Assembly: GCA_033391075.1 (NCBI GenBank)
Contig: JAWPMV010000001.1
Span: forward strand, 7,688,001 to 7,752,000
Length of the DNA: 64,000 nucleotides
Source: Bacteroidia bacterium
GTDB lineage: Bacteria; Bacteroidota; Bacteroidia; J057
Direction of reading: 5' to 3'
Shown here: piece by piece, positions 46,413-56,448 of the stretch
Layout: each line of letters opens with the position of its first letter
Position numbering within the stretch: position 1 is the first letter of the stretch
Notes under the pieces: generated by a model
What the model was told of the DNA's origin: nothing
What the model saw: the letters and a program-made list of their open reading frames with translations, nothing else
The model's database searches: none
Program-made: the position numbers and the translations under genes

Positions 46413-47378
46413 TCAAATAAAATTGGGATTAAATTGAGTTCTATTTTTAGCTACAGCAAAAGCCTGCCTTAAGAGTTTATGAGCAACGGCGACTCTAATG
46501 ACTTTATGATGTTTACCCTTTTGTTTCATATTTTCTACCATAGATTGACAAAGAGGATTTACTTTCATCGCGGAAAAGGCTCCCATATAGAGATACTTTC
46601 TTGCCAAGGCCTGCCCCATTTTTACGATCCTCTCTTTTCCCTTTACAGAGCTACCCGATGTGAAAATACGAGGACATAATCCCAAATAAGCGACCAATTG
46701 TTTGGCAGACTCAAATCGGCTAAAGTCATGGGTAATACAGATCAACAAACAAGCGGTCTTAGGTCCTATACCTGGGATGCTCATAAGCGACTGATAGCTT
46801 TGTGAACAATGCTCTTTACTAAGGCTGAGCATCTGTTGCTCCAGCCGCTTGATCGAAGCTTGTAGTTGTTCAATCAGATAAAGCTGCTGACTTCTTACCA
46901 AAGGATCCACTATGGGAACTTGATCCATAGCCTCGAACTGATTACGAAGCATCTGGAGCTGTTTTTGAAATAGGTTAATGCTAGTCAAAAACTGCTGTAA
47001 GCGGAGAAAAATAGCCGCTGGAGGCTGCCAGGGCTTAATAAAGCTTCGGTGATCCCGTCCATATTGAGCAATTAAGCGCGCGTCTTGCTGATCGGTCTTG
47101 GTTCGCCTTAATTGCATCTGACTGTAGCGGCGAATGACCAGGGGATTAACTACACTTAGTTTAATCCCATGCTGATGTAAACTAAAGGCCAGGGATAAAT
47201 AATAGGGACCACTTGCTTCCATGACACAGAGATCTCCTTGAGAGAGGACTTCGATAAATTTACAATGGCCCGAAGCAGTATTGGAATAGCTTTTTACCCA
47301 GCTTTTCCCACTATCATTAAGACAGACTACTTCAAAGCTTTTTTTGGCAATGTCGATTCCATATACGTTATTATCCAT
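46413..47378 (-). CDS. IS110-family transposase (DEDD recombinase)
   Basis: 321 residues, full length. The RuvC-like N-terminal domain carries Asp9 (GIDIAKKSFEV), Glu54 (CVMEASGPY), Asp96 and Asp99 (KTDQQDARLIAQYG). The C-terminal domain has a helix-hairpin-helix SIPGIGPKTA (200-209) and the conserved serine region TSGSSVKGKE (240-249). It is guided by a structured RNA and exchanges DNA strands. The ORF is intact. The start is 18 nt after the bridge RNA's donor stem. Confidence 0.95.
   Translation of the reverse strand: MDNNVYGIDIAKKSFEVVCLNDSGKSWVKSYSNTASGHCKFIEVLSQGDLCVMEASGPYYLSLAFSLHQHGIKLSVVNPLVIRRYSQMQLRRTKTDQQDARLIAQYGRDHRSFIKPWQPPAAIFLRLQQFLTSINLFQKQLQMLRNQFEAMDQVPIVDPLVRSQQLYLIEQLQASIKRLEQQMLSLSKEHCSQSYQSLMSIPGIGPKTACLLICITHDFSRFESAKQLVAYLGLCPRIFTSGSSVKGKERIVKMGQALARKYLYMGAFSAMKVNPLCQSMVENMKQKGKHHKVIRVAVAHKLLRQAFAVAKNRTQFNPNFI
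46414..46417 (-). promoter_or_regulatory. -33 half (TTTG) of a promoter formed by joining the IS ends
   Basis: On the minus strand TTTG lies at the right end of the element, overlapping the transposase stop. When the two ends are joined through one CATCC it is 20 nt before TATACTTG (47601-47594), the -7 half. In the inserted copy the sequence at that distance from TATACTTG is host DNA without TTTG. Confidence 0.6.
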
Positions 47379-47396
47379 AATCCTATATTTGAGCAG

Positions 47397-47467
47397 CTCT
47401 GATTCGAACTTATCAATCCTACATTCTGGCTCTTAGCCTACTGTACTGTTCTAGTTTTGAATCAGAG
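47397..47467 (-). ncRNA. Bridge RNA donor-binding loop
   Basis: Minus strand. Stem CTCTGATTC / GAATCAGAG (47467-47459 with 47405-47397), perfect 9 bp. Terminal hairpin GGCT-AAG-AGCC (47438-47428). The 5' side of the internal loop holds ACAGTACA (47449-47442), equal to the element's right end plus core (complement of 46397-46404). The 3' side holds TAGGAT (47421-47416), equal to the plus strand of the left end at 47600-47605. Confidence 0.85.
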
Positions 47468-47535
47468 GGAGAGGGAAACCAACATCCCGGACGGTTTTTT
47501 AAACCAATGACACTTAACGGATTTATCCCCTCTCC
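47468..47535 (-). ncRNA. Bridge RNA target-binding loop
   Basis: Minus strand. Stem GGAGAGGG / CCCTCTCC (47535-47528 with 47475-47468), perfect 8 bp. Terminal hairpin GGTTT-AAA-AAACC (47505-47493). The 5' side carries TGTCAT (47512-47507), matching the target on one side of the core (47609-47604). The 3' side carries TCCGGGATG (47491-47483), identical to the plus-strand target at 46390-46398. Both guides include the shared ATG/CAT core. Confidence 0.87.
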
Positions 47536-47593
47536 TTTTGCTGCTTATTCAAATACCACAAACTAAGAATTCTTTTCTTCCCTAGCTCTTAGG

Positions 47594-47601
47594 CAAGTAT
47601 A
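47594..47601 (-). promoter_or_regulatory. -7 half (TATACTTG) of the IS junction promoter
   Basis: One mismatch to TAnnTTTG. It lies in the element's left end, 3-4 nt before the predicted 5' stem-loop of the bridge RNA. Confidence 0.55.
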
Positions 47602-47646
47602 GGATGACAATTCTTTGATGATCACTAAATCTCCTGGGCCCAGAAC

Positions 47647-48720
47647 CTAATTCGTCTTTTTCAGGAAGGAATGTATTTCTCCGAAAAGGAATTCATATTC
47701 TGCTCCGCTGCTGGAAAATTCGTGAGCTTTTTCCTCGATTTCCACCAATCGCACATTTTTTATTTTCCGCTCATAAATTTCTTCCGAACCATATACCGGT
47801 AATGAGAAATGCCGGATCACAAATCGGCTCAGGCTTTCCGGAATATTGATTTTTGTGTCTTGAAATTCATATTCCTGTTCTCTTTTGTATTTGTCAAAAG
47901 GAATGCCTTGATGATAAGGAACCATATCATCCTCATTTCCATGAATGAGCAAAGTCGGGATTTGATCTTTTTCCTCAATATGATCCAGCTCGAATATTCC
48001 TCCCGCAATGGCTATCAAGCCCCGGATTTTTCCTCGGCTGAGATCTTCTTCTGATTGGCCCTTGTAAGGCAAGCAATCCAGGCAGTCCAGCGGATCATGC
48101 TTGAAGAAGTCAAAGGCTTCTCGTTCATCGATGTAGGCATAATTCAAAGCTAGTATGGCTCCTGCACTATAGCCCGCTAAATAAATGCGATCCGGATCTA
48201 CACCCCATACTTCGGCATTTGCTTCACAATAGGCGAGCAAACTATGTGCATCCTGCAAACTGCGGTAGATCTGATTTTTGGCAAGTTTGCCCGGCTTCAT
48301 CAATTGATTCAGCAAATCTCCCAAACCTCCCTGATAATCAGCAAGTCGATAATTGGCCGCCAGGGTCGCATAACCTCTTCCCGCAAAGTCCTTGCACAAA
48401 CGCTGAATCAGAGCATCATTCTTGCTTCCGGTCAGAAAAGCTCCGGGATGAAGAAATACGATCAGGGACTTTTCTTTATCCTCATTTTCCGGCAAAAAAA
48501 GATCATAGGTCATTTGCCATGCCTTTCGATCTGTATGCTCGGCATAGGCTTCATCTTCTGCCCATTGTTCTACAGGAAACAGCTTGCGGCTATTGGATTG
48601 GCCTTTTAGTTCGGCTTCCTCCAGAATGACATGCTTTTTGGGAAAATCAGGAACAGAATCTTTTTCTGCTTTACAGGAAAAGAAGAGAAAAGGAATCAAT
48701 AAAAGGATGGAATGCTTCAT
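47647..48720 (-). CDS. Alpha/beta hydrolase lipoprotein (esterase-like)
   Basis: 357 residues. Lipobox FLFFSC (Cys16). HPG in VFLHPGAFLTGS is the oxyanion motif, Ser in YLAGYSAGAILA the nucleophile, Asp in LIHGNEDDMVPYH and His in EKAHEFSS the rest of the triad. Several extra cysteines (CLDCLPYKG) may form a disulfide. It is probably an outer-membrane or periplasmic carboxylesterase. The IS110 element is inserted between its stop and the HAD gene. Confidence 0.85.
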   Translation of the reverse strand: MKHSILLLIPFLFFSCKAEKDSVPDFPKKHVILEEAELKGQSNSRKLFPVEQWAEDEAYAEHTDRKAWQMTYDLFLPENEDKEKSLIVFLHPGAFLTGSKNDALIQRLCKDFAGRGYATLAANYRLADYQGGLGDLLNQLMKPGKLAKNQIYRSLQDAHSLLAYCEANAEVWGVDPDRIYLAGYSAGAILALNYAYIDEREAFDFFKHDPLDCLDCLPYKGQSEEDLSRGKIRGLIAIAGGIFELDHIEEKDQIPTLLIHGNEDDMVPYHQGIPFDKYKREQEYEFQDTKINIPESLSRFVIRHFSLPVYGSEEIYERKIKNVRLVEIEEKAHEFSSSGAEYEFLFGEIHSFLKKTN

Positions 48721-48772
48721 TCGGCCCGGCTTTATATAAAAGACGGAAGGGGAGGGGGAAGGTTGAAAAAAT

Positions 48773-48851
48773 GTTAGTGTGTTAGGGTATTAATGTGTTA
48801 GTGATTGGGAAAATGGATTCATTAGAACCCTCGTACCCTAACACACAAACA
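48773..48851. repeat. Inverted repeat between esterase and ABC-F genes
   Basis: GTTAGTGTGTTAGGGT at 48773-48788 is complementary to ACCCTAACACACAAAC at 48836-48851 (15 of 16). A further GTGTTAG / CTAACAC unit lies inside and beside it. The loop is about 47 nt. Too long a loop for a typical terminator. Confidence 0.6.
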
Positions 48852-48877
48852 CCCTAACACGTCAAAAGCCTCCGGCT

Positions 48878-50512
<1,635 letters not shown>

Positions 50513-50608
50513 CTACTCTTTGTGAATTCGGCTGCAAAGATAAGGAAAATAATTGCCAAAGAGAATGTTTGATAGGGATAAATTAGAAGCCATCTCTGGT
50601 GAAATTTC

Positions 50609-52060
50609 TTATTTATGAACAACTATCTTCAAAGCTCCTGACTTCCTGCCTTTCCAAATGAAAGTAAGGAAATAAAGACCCTTTGGAACGGTCTCGATAT
50701 TTAGGCTTACGCTGTTTTGTAGGCGAGTATCGATCCAATGGTGTTTGATGACTCTTCCCGTCTGATCAAGTAAATGCAATTCAAGCTTGCCCGATGGAAG
50801 GTATTCCCAATCGATTTCCAGGAAATCTTTAGCGGGATTTGGATAAGCCTTCAGCTGGGCAGATTCTAACAAGGGATCAAGTGCCAGATATGTGGCTGTA
50901 TCCGGACAGACTCCGGATGAATCCGTCAACTTTTCATAACAGTTCATAGTTGAAAGGCTATAAAGATCCCCAATACCTTCTTGTGTATGGCTGTATCTAC
51001 TCTCAATTGTCAAACCCAGGGCTTTTTCATATCCCAATACTAGTCTTGTTGACTGCAAGAGATTTGTCGAATCAATAGGAGGCGTAAAGTATTCCAATAC
51101 ATAATATGCCTGTTGATTGAGAGGCTCCTTGAGAAAGGGCCCTCGAAGGACGACATGATCCGAATTAGCCTGGTTGCTAAGCAAATGCGGATAAAAGTTT
51201 TGTGCGTCTTGACTAATTTCTATGGTGTCTCTTCCTAAGTATTCAAATACATCCAGAAAAGTTAGATGGACCCGGTCTCTTTCATATACAAGCCTGACAG
51301 AATCGGGATTGGGGAAAACGGGAGCGCTTAAAGCCCTTTGCCAAATATAGGTTCCAATTGTAGCATATTGTGGTATTCGCTCATGATAGAAAAAACTTTC
51401 TCCGACCTCAATATCAAAGAGTTCCTGAAAGGAGGGCAATCTTGATCCAATCCCTAATTCTTCTATTCCCCAGATTTCAAGATTATCTGAATTTCTCCCA
51501 CTTACTCCTCTGTAAGGAAAGGAACGTTCTGGACTCAGAGGTAGAAAAGCTGGAGATCCTATCAACCCATAGTTTTTGGAGATGAGTAGACTATCCTGAT
51601 TTGATAAATGAATTTGAATGACCGAATCCCTAATCCCCATAAAATCCATTTCATTCCTCGCGGTAATTTTTGCTGTGATACTATCCTGTTTATTAAAAAT
51701 CCAGGCTTGATTAAGGGGAGCCCTTAGCTGTATGTTAAAGGTATCTTCATCAGAACTTACAAACTCATATATGCCCCCAGCTTTCTCTATCATTGCTCTT
51801 CCAAATAGATTGTCCTGATCTGGCTTCATATAATATGAGAAATTTAATCCCCTATATATGGAATCTCTCCCTATGCGATTGAAGGTGAAAATCGTATCTG
51901 ATCCCAGCGTATAGACCGAGTCTGTCTTTAGTATAAAGAGTTCATTTTCGCCACTCCATTGAAAGGTATAAGTCATATTGGGTTGAAAAGGGCGGTAGTT
52001 TTGAGAAAAACTCAGATTCGCCCAGAGGATAAGTATAGGGAGGAGGGTGATGTGTTTCAT
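50609..52060 (-). CDS. Type IX secretion cargo protein, unknown function
   Basis: 483 residues. Signal peptide ending NLSFSQ. The central part has no recognised domain. The C-terminal 80 residues are a type A sorting domain: LKAYPNPAKDFLEIDW, LHLLDQTGRVIKH, VPKGLYFLTF and a basic end. This sends the protein through the outer membrane by the type IX system. It is divergent from another type IX cargo gene, sharing a 159-bp spacer. Confidence 0.87.
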   Translation of the reverse strand: MKHITLLPILILWANLSFSQNYRPFQPNMTYTFQWSGENELFILKTDSVYTLGSDTIFTFNRIGRDSIYRGLNFSYYMKPDQDNLFGRAMIEKAGGIYEFVSSDEDTFNIQLRAPLNQAWIFNKQDSITAKITARNEMDFMGIRDSVIQIHLSNQDSLLISKNYGLIGSPAFLPLSPERSFPYRGVSGRNSDNLEIWGIEELGIGSRLPSFQELFDIEVGESFFYHERIPQYATIGTYIWQRALSAPVFPNPDSVRLVYERDRVHLTFLDVFEYLGRDTIEISQDAQNFYPHLLSNQANSDHVVLRGPFLKEPLNQQAYYVLEYFTPPIDSTNLLQSTRLVLGYEKALGLTIESRYSHTQEGIGDLYSLSTMNCYEKLTDSSGVCPDTATYLALDPLLESAQLKAYPNPAKDFLEIDWEYLPSGKLELHLLDQTGRVIKHHWIDTRLQNSVSLNIETVPKGLYFLTFIWKGRKSGALKIVVHK

Positions 52061-52219
52061 GTTCAGCTTGTGAGGCGTTTATGTAAAACCAAGGTAAATA
52101 TTTCCCGCTCTTTTATCAAAATTTAGAGATTTGCGCCTTGCGACTCAAAGTTTTTTCCTGGCACTTTTTATTTCATAGATTGCGGAAGTTAGAAGTTTGT
52201 ATCAACCCAAAACACGCCC

Positions 52220-55200
52220 ATGAAAACTTTCCTTAGTATTCTCAGCTTCTTTATATCCATTTCACTCTCAGCCCAAAATGTTGAATTTGATTGGGCTTAC
52301 ACCCTCGGAGGTCGAAATAGTGATGCTGCCAAAGCGACAACTACAGATGCCAGTGGAAATATTTACGTGTATGGATCTGTGCAGGATACCATAGATCTGG
52401 ATCCGGGACCGGGATCACAAGTGGTCAATATTCCGCTGGGCCAGCCTCAGCTTTTTATTCAGAAATTAGATCCCTCAGGCCAGCTATTATGGGCACATGC
52501 ATGGATTCAGGATTTTCTGGGAGATACGATTCCTGGAGAATTGTTGCATGTAGATGATTGGGGAAATGTGTACCTGGCAGGTCTGTTTTCCGGAACTGTC
52601 GATATTGATCCTGGCCCCAATACGGTCAACCTGACTTCGGCCTCCGCTTCAAAAAATGATATTTTCCTGCTAAAACTGGATGCTAACGGAAATTTTAAAT
52701 GGGCAAAACAAACAGGAGGAGCTCAGGACGACAGGGTTGCCAGCCTTACGTCTGATCAGCAAGGGAACCTCTACATGACAGGAAATATGTATGGAGCCGT
52801 TGATTTTGATCCGGGAGCAGGAACATTTACACTGGTGGGTGATCCTTTGGGAGATGCCTTTATCCAAAAGCTGGACTCCTCGGGAAATTTTGTTTGGGCC
52901 AAAGAAATTGGGAATGCAAATTTTGACGGGATACGAACTTCGATAGTCGATAGACAAGGGAACCTCATTCTGAGTGGGAGTTTTATGGGCAGTCTGGACA
53001 TCGATCCGGGAACGCCCCTCGTACCTCTCAATTCTACCAATAATACCCGCGACATTTATATCCTAAAACTGGATCCTGCAGGAGATTTCCTTTGGGCCAG
53101 AAGCATAGAAAGCTCTGTTTACTATGAAAAGGTAGCTTTGACTGTTGATGGGGCAAATGAAATTCTGGTCGCTGCCCGCTTAAGGGGTACCGTTGACCTG
53201 GATCCCGGCCCTAATACGATGAATGTTACAGCAGTCAGAAATGGAGCAATGTTTTTGCAAAAGCTGGATCAGGGCGGAAATCTGCTGTGGGCTAATACGA
53301 TCGGAGATATCAATTCCTCTACCGATTTTCTCTCGGCCGAAAGAATAGATGTGGATAAGGAGGGAAATATTTATCTCGAAGGTGGATTTACGGGAAATAT
53401 AGACTTTGATCCGGGTCTGGGAATTGAGACCCTTTCCGCACAGTTTGGCCAAACTTTTCTGGTCAGCTATAATCCGGATGGCACCTATCTCTGGGGAAGA
53501 AGTTTGGATGTGACAAATTCAGGAGTCACAGGCTTTACTATAGATGTAGCTAAAAATATATTGCTGGGAGGACGATTTTCCAGAGATTTTGATGTAGATC
53601 CGGGTGCGGGCAATTTTAGCCTTTCAGCTATATCTGGAGGTCGAGATATTTTTATGCTGAAATGGAAACAGGATAGTTGTTCTGGATTAGCTGCCACCAT
53701 AGATCAGGTCGATGAACCGGCTTGTGGAACCCCCGGCCTGGTAGTTGGTTCTGCAGTAGGCGGATCGGGTAATTATTCCTATAGTTGGAATACGCTTCCC
53801 CCAGTTACGAAGAGATTCATACAACCTGATTCACCCGGAACTTTTGTGTTCACAGTAAGTGATGATGCCGGATGTAGCGATAGCAGTCGTGTTATCGTTG
53901 GGGGGCCAGCGAATCTCAGACCGAGTGATCTGAATATCAATGTTACTTCAACAGATTATCGCCCGGGAAGGACATCTACCATTTGGGTAGATGCCTATAA
54001 TGATGGTTGTGCTCCGCTGGATGGAGAAGTGGTTCTGATTCTGGACAATTTCCTCACCTATTCCTCCTCTGTTCCAGCACCTGATTCGATAAATGGGCAA
54101 AGCCTGATTTGGTATTTCAATGATTTAAATGATACCTCGGGACACTTTCTGGCTCGTGTGCGTGCTACAGTAAGTACACAGGCCGGGATCGGAGATGAAG
54201 TTTGTGTTCGCTCTGCAATCCGTCAAAAAGGCGGCGGGAACAATACGAAATTCAACAATCGAGGCTATTGCCGCGACGTAATCAATAGCTATGATCCCAA
54301 TGATAAACGAGTATTTCCGGAAGGAGTTTGTGAAGAAGGTTTTATCGAAAATGATGAGTGGCTCACCTATACTCTTCGCTTTCAAAATACGGGGAATGCA
54401 TCAGCCATAGATATATTCTTGCTGGATACCCTGGATGCCAATCTGGATTTGAGCTCTTTTCGGGTGGTGGGCCAAAGTCATGAGCCTATGATTACAGAAG
54501 CTTTGCCCGATCGGGTGATGAAGTTTCGCTTTGATAATATCTATTTGCCCGACAGTATCAGTGATGAACCCAATAGTCATGGATATGTGATTTTTGAGAT
54601 TCTTCCGCTTCCCAATCTTCCTGACGATACCAGGATTCTCAATAGCACAAGTATTTATTTCGATTTCAATAAGCCGGTAAAAACCAATACCGTACTGAAT
54701 ACCATTGCAGATTCTTTACCGCAAATTGACACCACTTTCCTTCAGGTAAATACCTGCGAAAGTTATATGCTAAATGGTCGAACTTATACCGAATCAGGTA
54801 ACTATTTACAGGTGCTGTCCCGAGACAGGGATTGCGATAGTGCAATTGTACTTACTCTTCAAATCCTGCCGGAATTGGATACAACTGTGAGTCGGATCGG
54901 TTCTGTTCTTACTGCAAATGCAGGAGGTGCTCATGGATTGGATGTGGATTATCAGTGGGTGGATTGTGACAATGGGAATTCCGCAATTGATGGAGCTACC
55001 CAGCAGACTTTTAGTCCACAAACAAATGGAAATTATGCAGTTATGCTCAGTCGGGAAGATTGTATGGCTATGTCGGCTTGTATCCAAGTGATGAATGTAG
55101 GCATCGATCCGGATTTTCAATCAGCGATACGTTTTTATCCCAATCCTACAGCATCAGAAGTGGAAATAGAATTGGGGAAATTTTATTCCTCTATAGAAGT

Positions 55201-55354
55201 AGAACTTCTGGATATAAGAGGAAGGCAAATACAAGTCCATAGCTTTGATCAGCTTGATTCCTTTAGCCTAAAACTGCAAGGAGAAAAAGGAATGTATTTC
55301 TGTCGGATAAAAGTAGATCAAAAAGAAGCTATTTTGAAACTGGTGAAGCAGTAA
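52220..55354 (+). CDS. Large type IX cargo protein with seven-bladed SBBP-like propeller
   Basis: 1044 residues. Signal peptide ending SISLSAQ. Residues about 22-495 are seven repeats, each with a D-x-D-P-G motif (DLDPGPGS, DIDPGPNT, DFDPGAGT, DIDPGTPL, DLDPGPNT, DFDPGLGI, DVDPGAGN) and a KLD-x-x-G-x-x-x-W end. Next come an Ig-like SprB/PKD-like stretch (FVFTVSDDAGCSDSS), a DUF7619-type domain (YDPNDKRVFPEGVC, YIYFDFNKPVKTN-like end), and the sorting tail (IRFYPNPTASEVEIE, LLDIRGRQIQ, KGMYFCRIK). A surface or secreted protein. Confidence 0.9.
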   Translation: MKTFLSILSFFISISLSAQNVEFDWAYTLGGRNSDAAKATTTDASGNIYVYGSVQDTIDLDPGPGSQVVNIPLGQPQLFIQKLDPSGQLLWAHAWIQDFLGDTIPGELLHVDDWGNVYLAGLFSGTVDIDPGPNTVNLTSASASKNDIFLLKLDANGNFKWAKQTGGAQDDRVASLTSDQQGNLYMTGNMYGAVDFDPGAGTFTLVGDPLGDAFIQKLDSSGNFVWAKEIGNANFDGIRTSIVDRQGNLILSGSFMGSLDIDPGTPLVPLNSTNNTRDIYILKLDPAGDFLWARSIESSVYYEKVALTVDGANEILVAARLRGTVDLDPGPNTMNVTAVRNGAMFLQKLDQGGNLLWANTIGDINSSTDFLSAERIDVDKEGNIYLEGGFTGNIDFDPGLGIETLSAQFGQTFLVSYNPDGTYLWGRSLDVTNSGVTGFTIDVAKNILLGGRFSRDFDVDPGAGNFSLSAISGGRDIFMLKWKQDSCSGLAATIDQVDEPACGTPGLVVGSAVGGSGNYSYSWNTLPPVTKRFIQPDSPGTFVFTVSDDAGCSDSSRVIVGGPANLRPSDLNINVTSTDYRPGRTSTIWVDAYNDGCAPLDGEVVLILDNFLTYSSSVPAPDSINGQSLIWYFNDLNDTSGHFLARVRATVSTQAGIGDEVCVRSAIRQKGGGNNTKFNNRGYCRDVINSYDPNDKRVFPEGVCEEGFIENDEWLTYTLRFQNTGNASAIDIFLLDTLDANLDLSSFRVVGQSHEPMITEALPDRVMKFRFDNIYLPDSISDEPNSHGYVIFEILPLPNLPDDTRILNSTSIYFDFNKPVKTNTVLNTIADSLPQIDTTFLQVNTCESYMLNGRTYTESGNYLQVLSRDRDCDSAIVLTLQILPELDTTVSRIGSVLTANAGGAHGLDVDYQWVDCDNGNSAIDGATQQTFSPQTNGNYAVMLSREDCMAMSACIQVMNVGIDPDFQSAIRFYPNPTASEVEIELGKFYSSIEVELLDIRGRQIQVHSFDQLDSFSLKLQGEKGMYFCRIKVDQKEAILKLVKQ

Positions 55355-55386
55355 AAAATAAACCCGGGTTTTGAGCCCGGGTTTCT
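55355..55386. terminator. Bidirectional terminator after large cargo gene
   Basis: AAACCCGGG at 55360-55368 pairs with CCCGGGTTT at 55376-55384, A-run before and T's after. Convergent with the depolymerase-like gene. Confidence 0.8.
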
Positions 55387-55408
55387 ATCGACTATCAATT
55401 GTATCTGT

Positions 55409-56332
55409 CTACAAAGAGTATTGTTGAAAAAAGTCCCAAAAGACTTTAGCCGCCACAATACCATTATCTTTTTGTCTTCCTTTGGGGTAAACATGCGCCA
55501 GGCCTTTTAGTATAGCATAGCGCAATTCTGTATCTGTACCTTCGAATCTATAGAGCAAATATTTTGGTCTTTCCCTCACCTTGTATTGAGTTCCCAATCC
55601 CATAGAGTTAAGGATGGTTTCTTGTGAAGATTTCAGGAAGGTATTGGCTTCTACCCCTGATTCGTTATGGGGAAGTTCACTGAGACCTGCATGCCCGGTA
55701 AAATGGTCGTCCATCGATCCGATCATAGCGAAAGTAGGGGAGGCATTTGCTGCGTTCACCTCCTCTTGCAATAGGCTTCCTACTCCTCCGAAAGCTGCGA
55801 AGCGATCAGACATGCGAGGAAGTAATTGGCTCAGGATAAAGCCCATACCATTTGAAAAGCCGCTTGCGTATATTTTTCTGCTTTCTACATGATAATTGCT
55901 ATTGAGATGGTCGAGGATGGCTTCTACGAATGGCACATCATCATGAGCCTTCTGATTGGCGCAGAGTTGATCCAGTTTGCCAGCTGTCATCCAATAATTT
56001 TTTTCACTCCTTCCGTCAGCTTTGTCCAGACAGGTACGATAAGCCGTTGGGAAAACCGTGATGATCCCTTCCTGATCTCCTTTTTCTTTCCAGCCAGAAG
56101 TATTGTGAAATTTCATCCCTGTTCCTCCGCCTCCATGAAACATAAAAACCACGGGATATGCTTGGGCGCGATTCGCATCATAAGTTGGTGGAGTATGGAC
56201 AATAAATTCTCTGATAAGGCCCTCTACTTCCATACGTACACCTGTACTTCCGGGAGCCAGATTTTTGCTTTGTGGGCTTTGGGCGAATAAGTGGCCGGAT
56301 AGCAACAAGGCCAGTAATATGACAATTCTCAT
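55409..56332 (-). CDS. Secreted alpha/beta hydrolase, PHB-depolymerase / feruloyl-esterase-like
   Basis: 307 residues. Signal peptide ending HLFAQ. VVFMFHGGGGTG is the oxyanion loop; Ser in YASGFSNGMGFIL is the nucleophile; Asp in IGSMDDHFTG and His in GLAHVYPKG complete the triad. The family (LpqC-type) hydrolyses polyesters or cinnamoyl esters. No polymer-binding domain. The substrate is unknown. Confidence 0.87.
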   Translation of the reverse strand: MRIVILLALLLSGHLFAQSPQSKNLAPGSTGVRMEVEGLIREFIVHTPPTYDANRAQAYPVVFMFHGGGGTGMKFHNTSGWKEKGDQEGIITVFPTAYRTCLDKADGRSEKNYWMTAGKLDQLCANQKAHDDVPFVEAILDHLNSNYHVESRKIYASGFSNGMGFILSQLLPRMSDRFAAFGGVGSLLQEEVNAANASPTFAMIGSMDDHFTGHAGLSELPHNESGVEANTFLKSSQETILNSMGLGTQYKVRERPKYLLYRFEGTDTELRYAILKGLAHVYPKGRQKDNGIVAAKVFWDFFQQYSL

Positions 56333-56392
56333 AGCTTTATTATTCTGTGTTTCCCTTTTGTTGCCTGGGCCCGCGAAAAGGTAACTTCAGCT

Positions 56393-56426
56393 AAAAGAAA
56401 AGCCCGCTTTCCTGATGGAAAGCGGG
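56393..56426 (-). terminator. Terminator for the subtilase gene
   Basis: GCCCGCTTTCC (56401-56411) pairs with GGAAAGCGGGC (56416-56426), 4-nt loop. On the minus strand the stem is followed by TTTTCTTTT. Confidence 0.85.
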
Positions 56427-56448
56427 CCTGTACGTTTTAGACAACTAG

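Larger units (their letters stand above)
47397..47591 (-). ncRNA. Bridge RNA of the IS110 element
   Basis: Predicted non-coding RNA of about 195 nt, transcribed toward the transposase. Order 5' to 3': stem-loop CTAAGA / TCTTAG (47592-47587 with 47568-47563), target-binding loop (47535-47468), donor-binding loop (47467-47397), then the transposase ATG at 47378. The order and the arrangement of left and right guides agree with the published IS621 RNA. The 5' end is estimated from the -7 box TATACTTG (47601-47594); the 3' end is the donor stem. Confidence 0.82.
46399..47606 (-). mobile_element. IS110-family insertion sequence
   Basis: 1208 bp. GGATG occurs at both edges (46394-46398 and 47602-47606); one copy belongs to the target. 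No terminal inverted repeats, as is usual for IS110. The minus-oriented element has a bridge RNA region before the transposase, the layout of the IS110 group rather than IS1111. The exact crossover lies within the shared GGATG, so the ends may move by up to five bases. Confidence 0.88.

Noticed and set aside
46288-47610. TTGTCATCC / GGATGACAA as terminal inverted repeats of the IS
   Set aside because: IS110 has no such repeats, and these belong to the palindrome arms that the element splits; the element edges are the GGATG copies.
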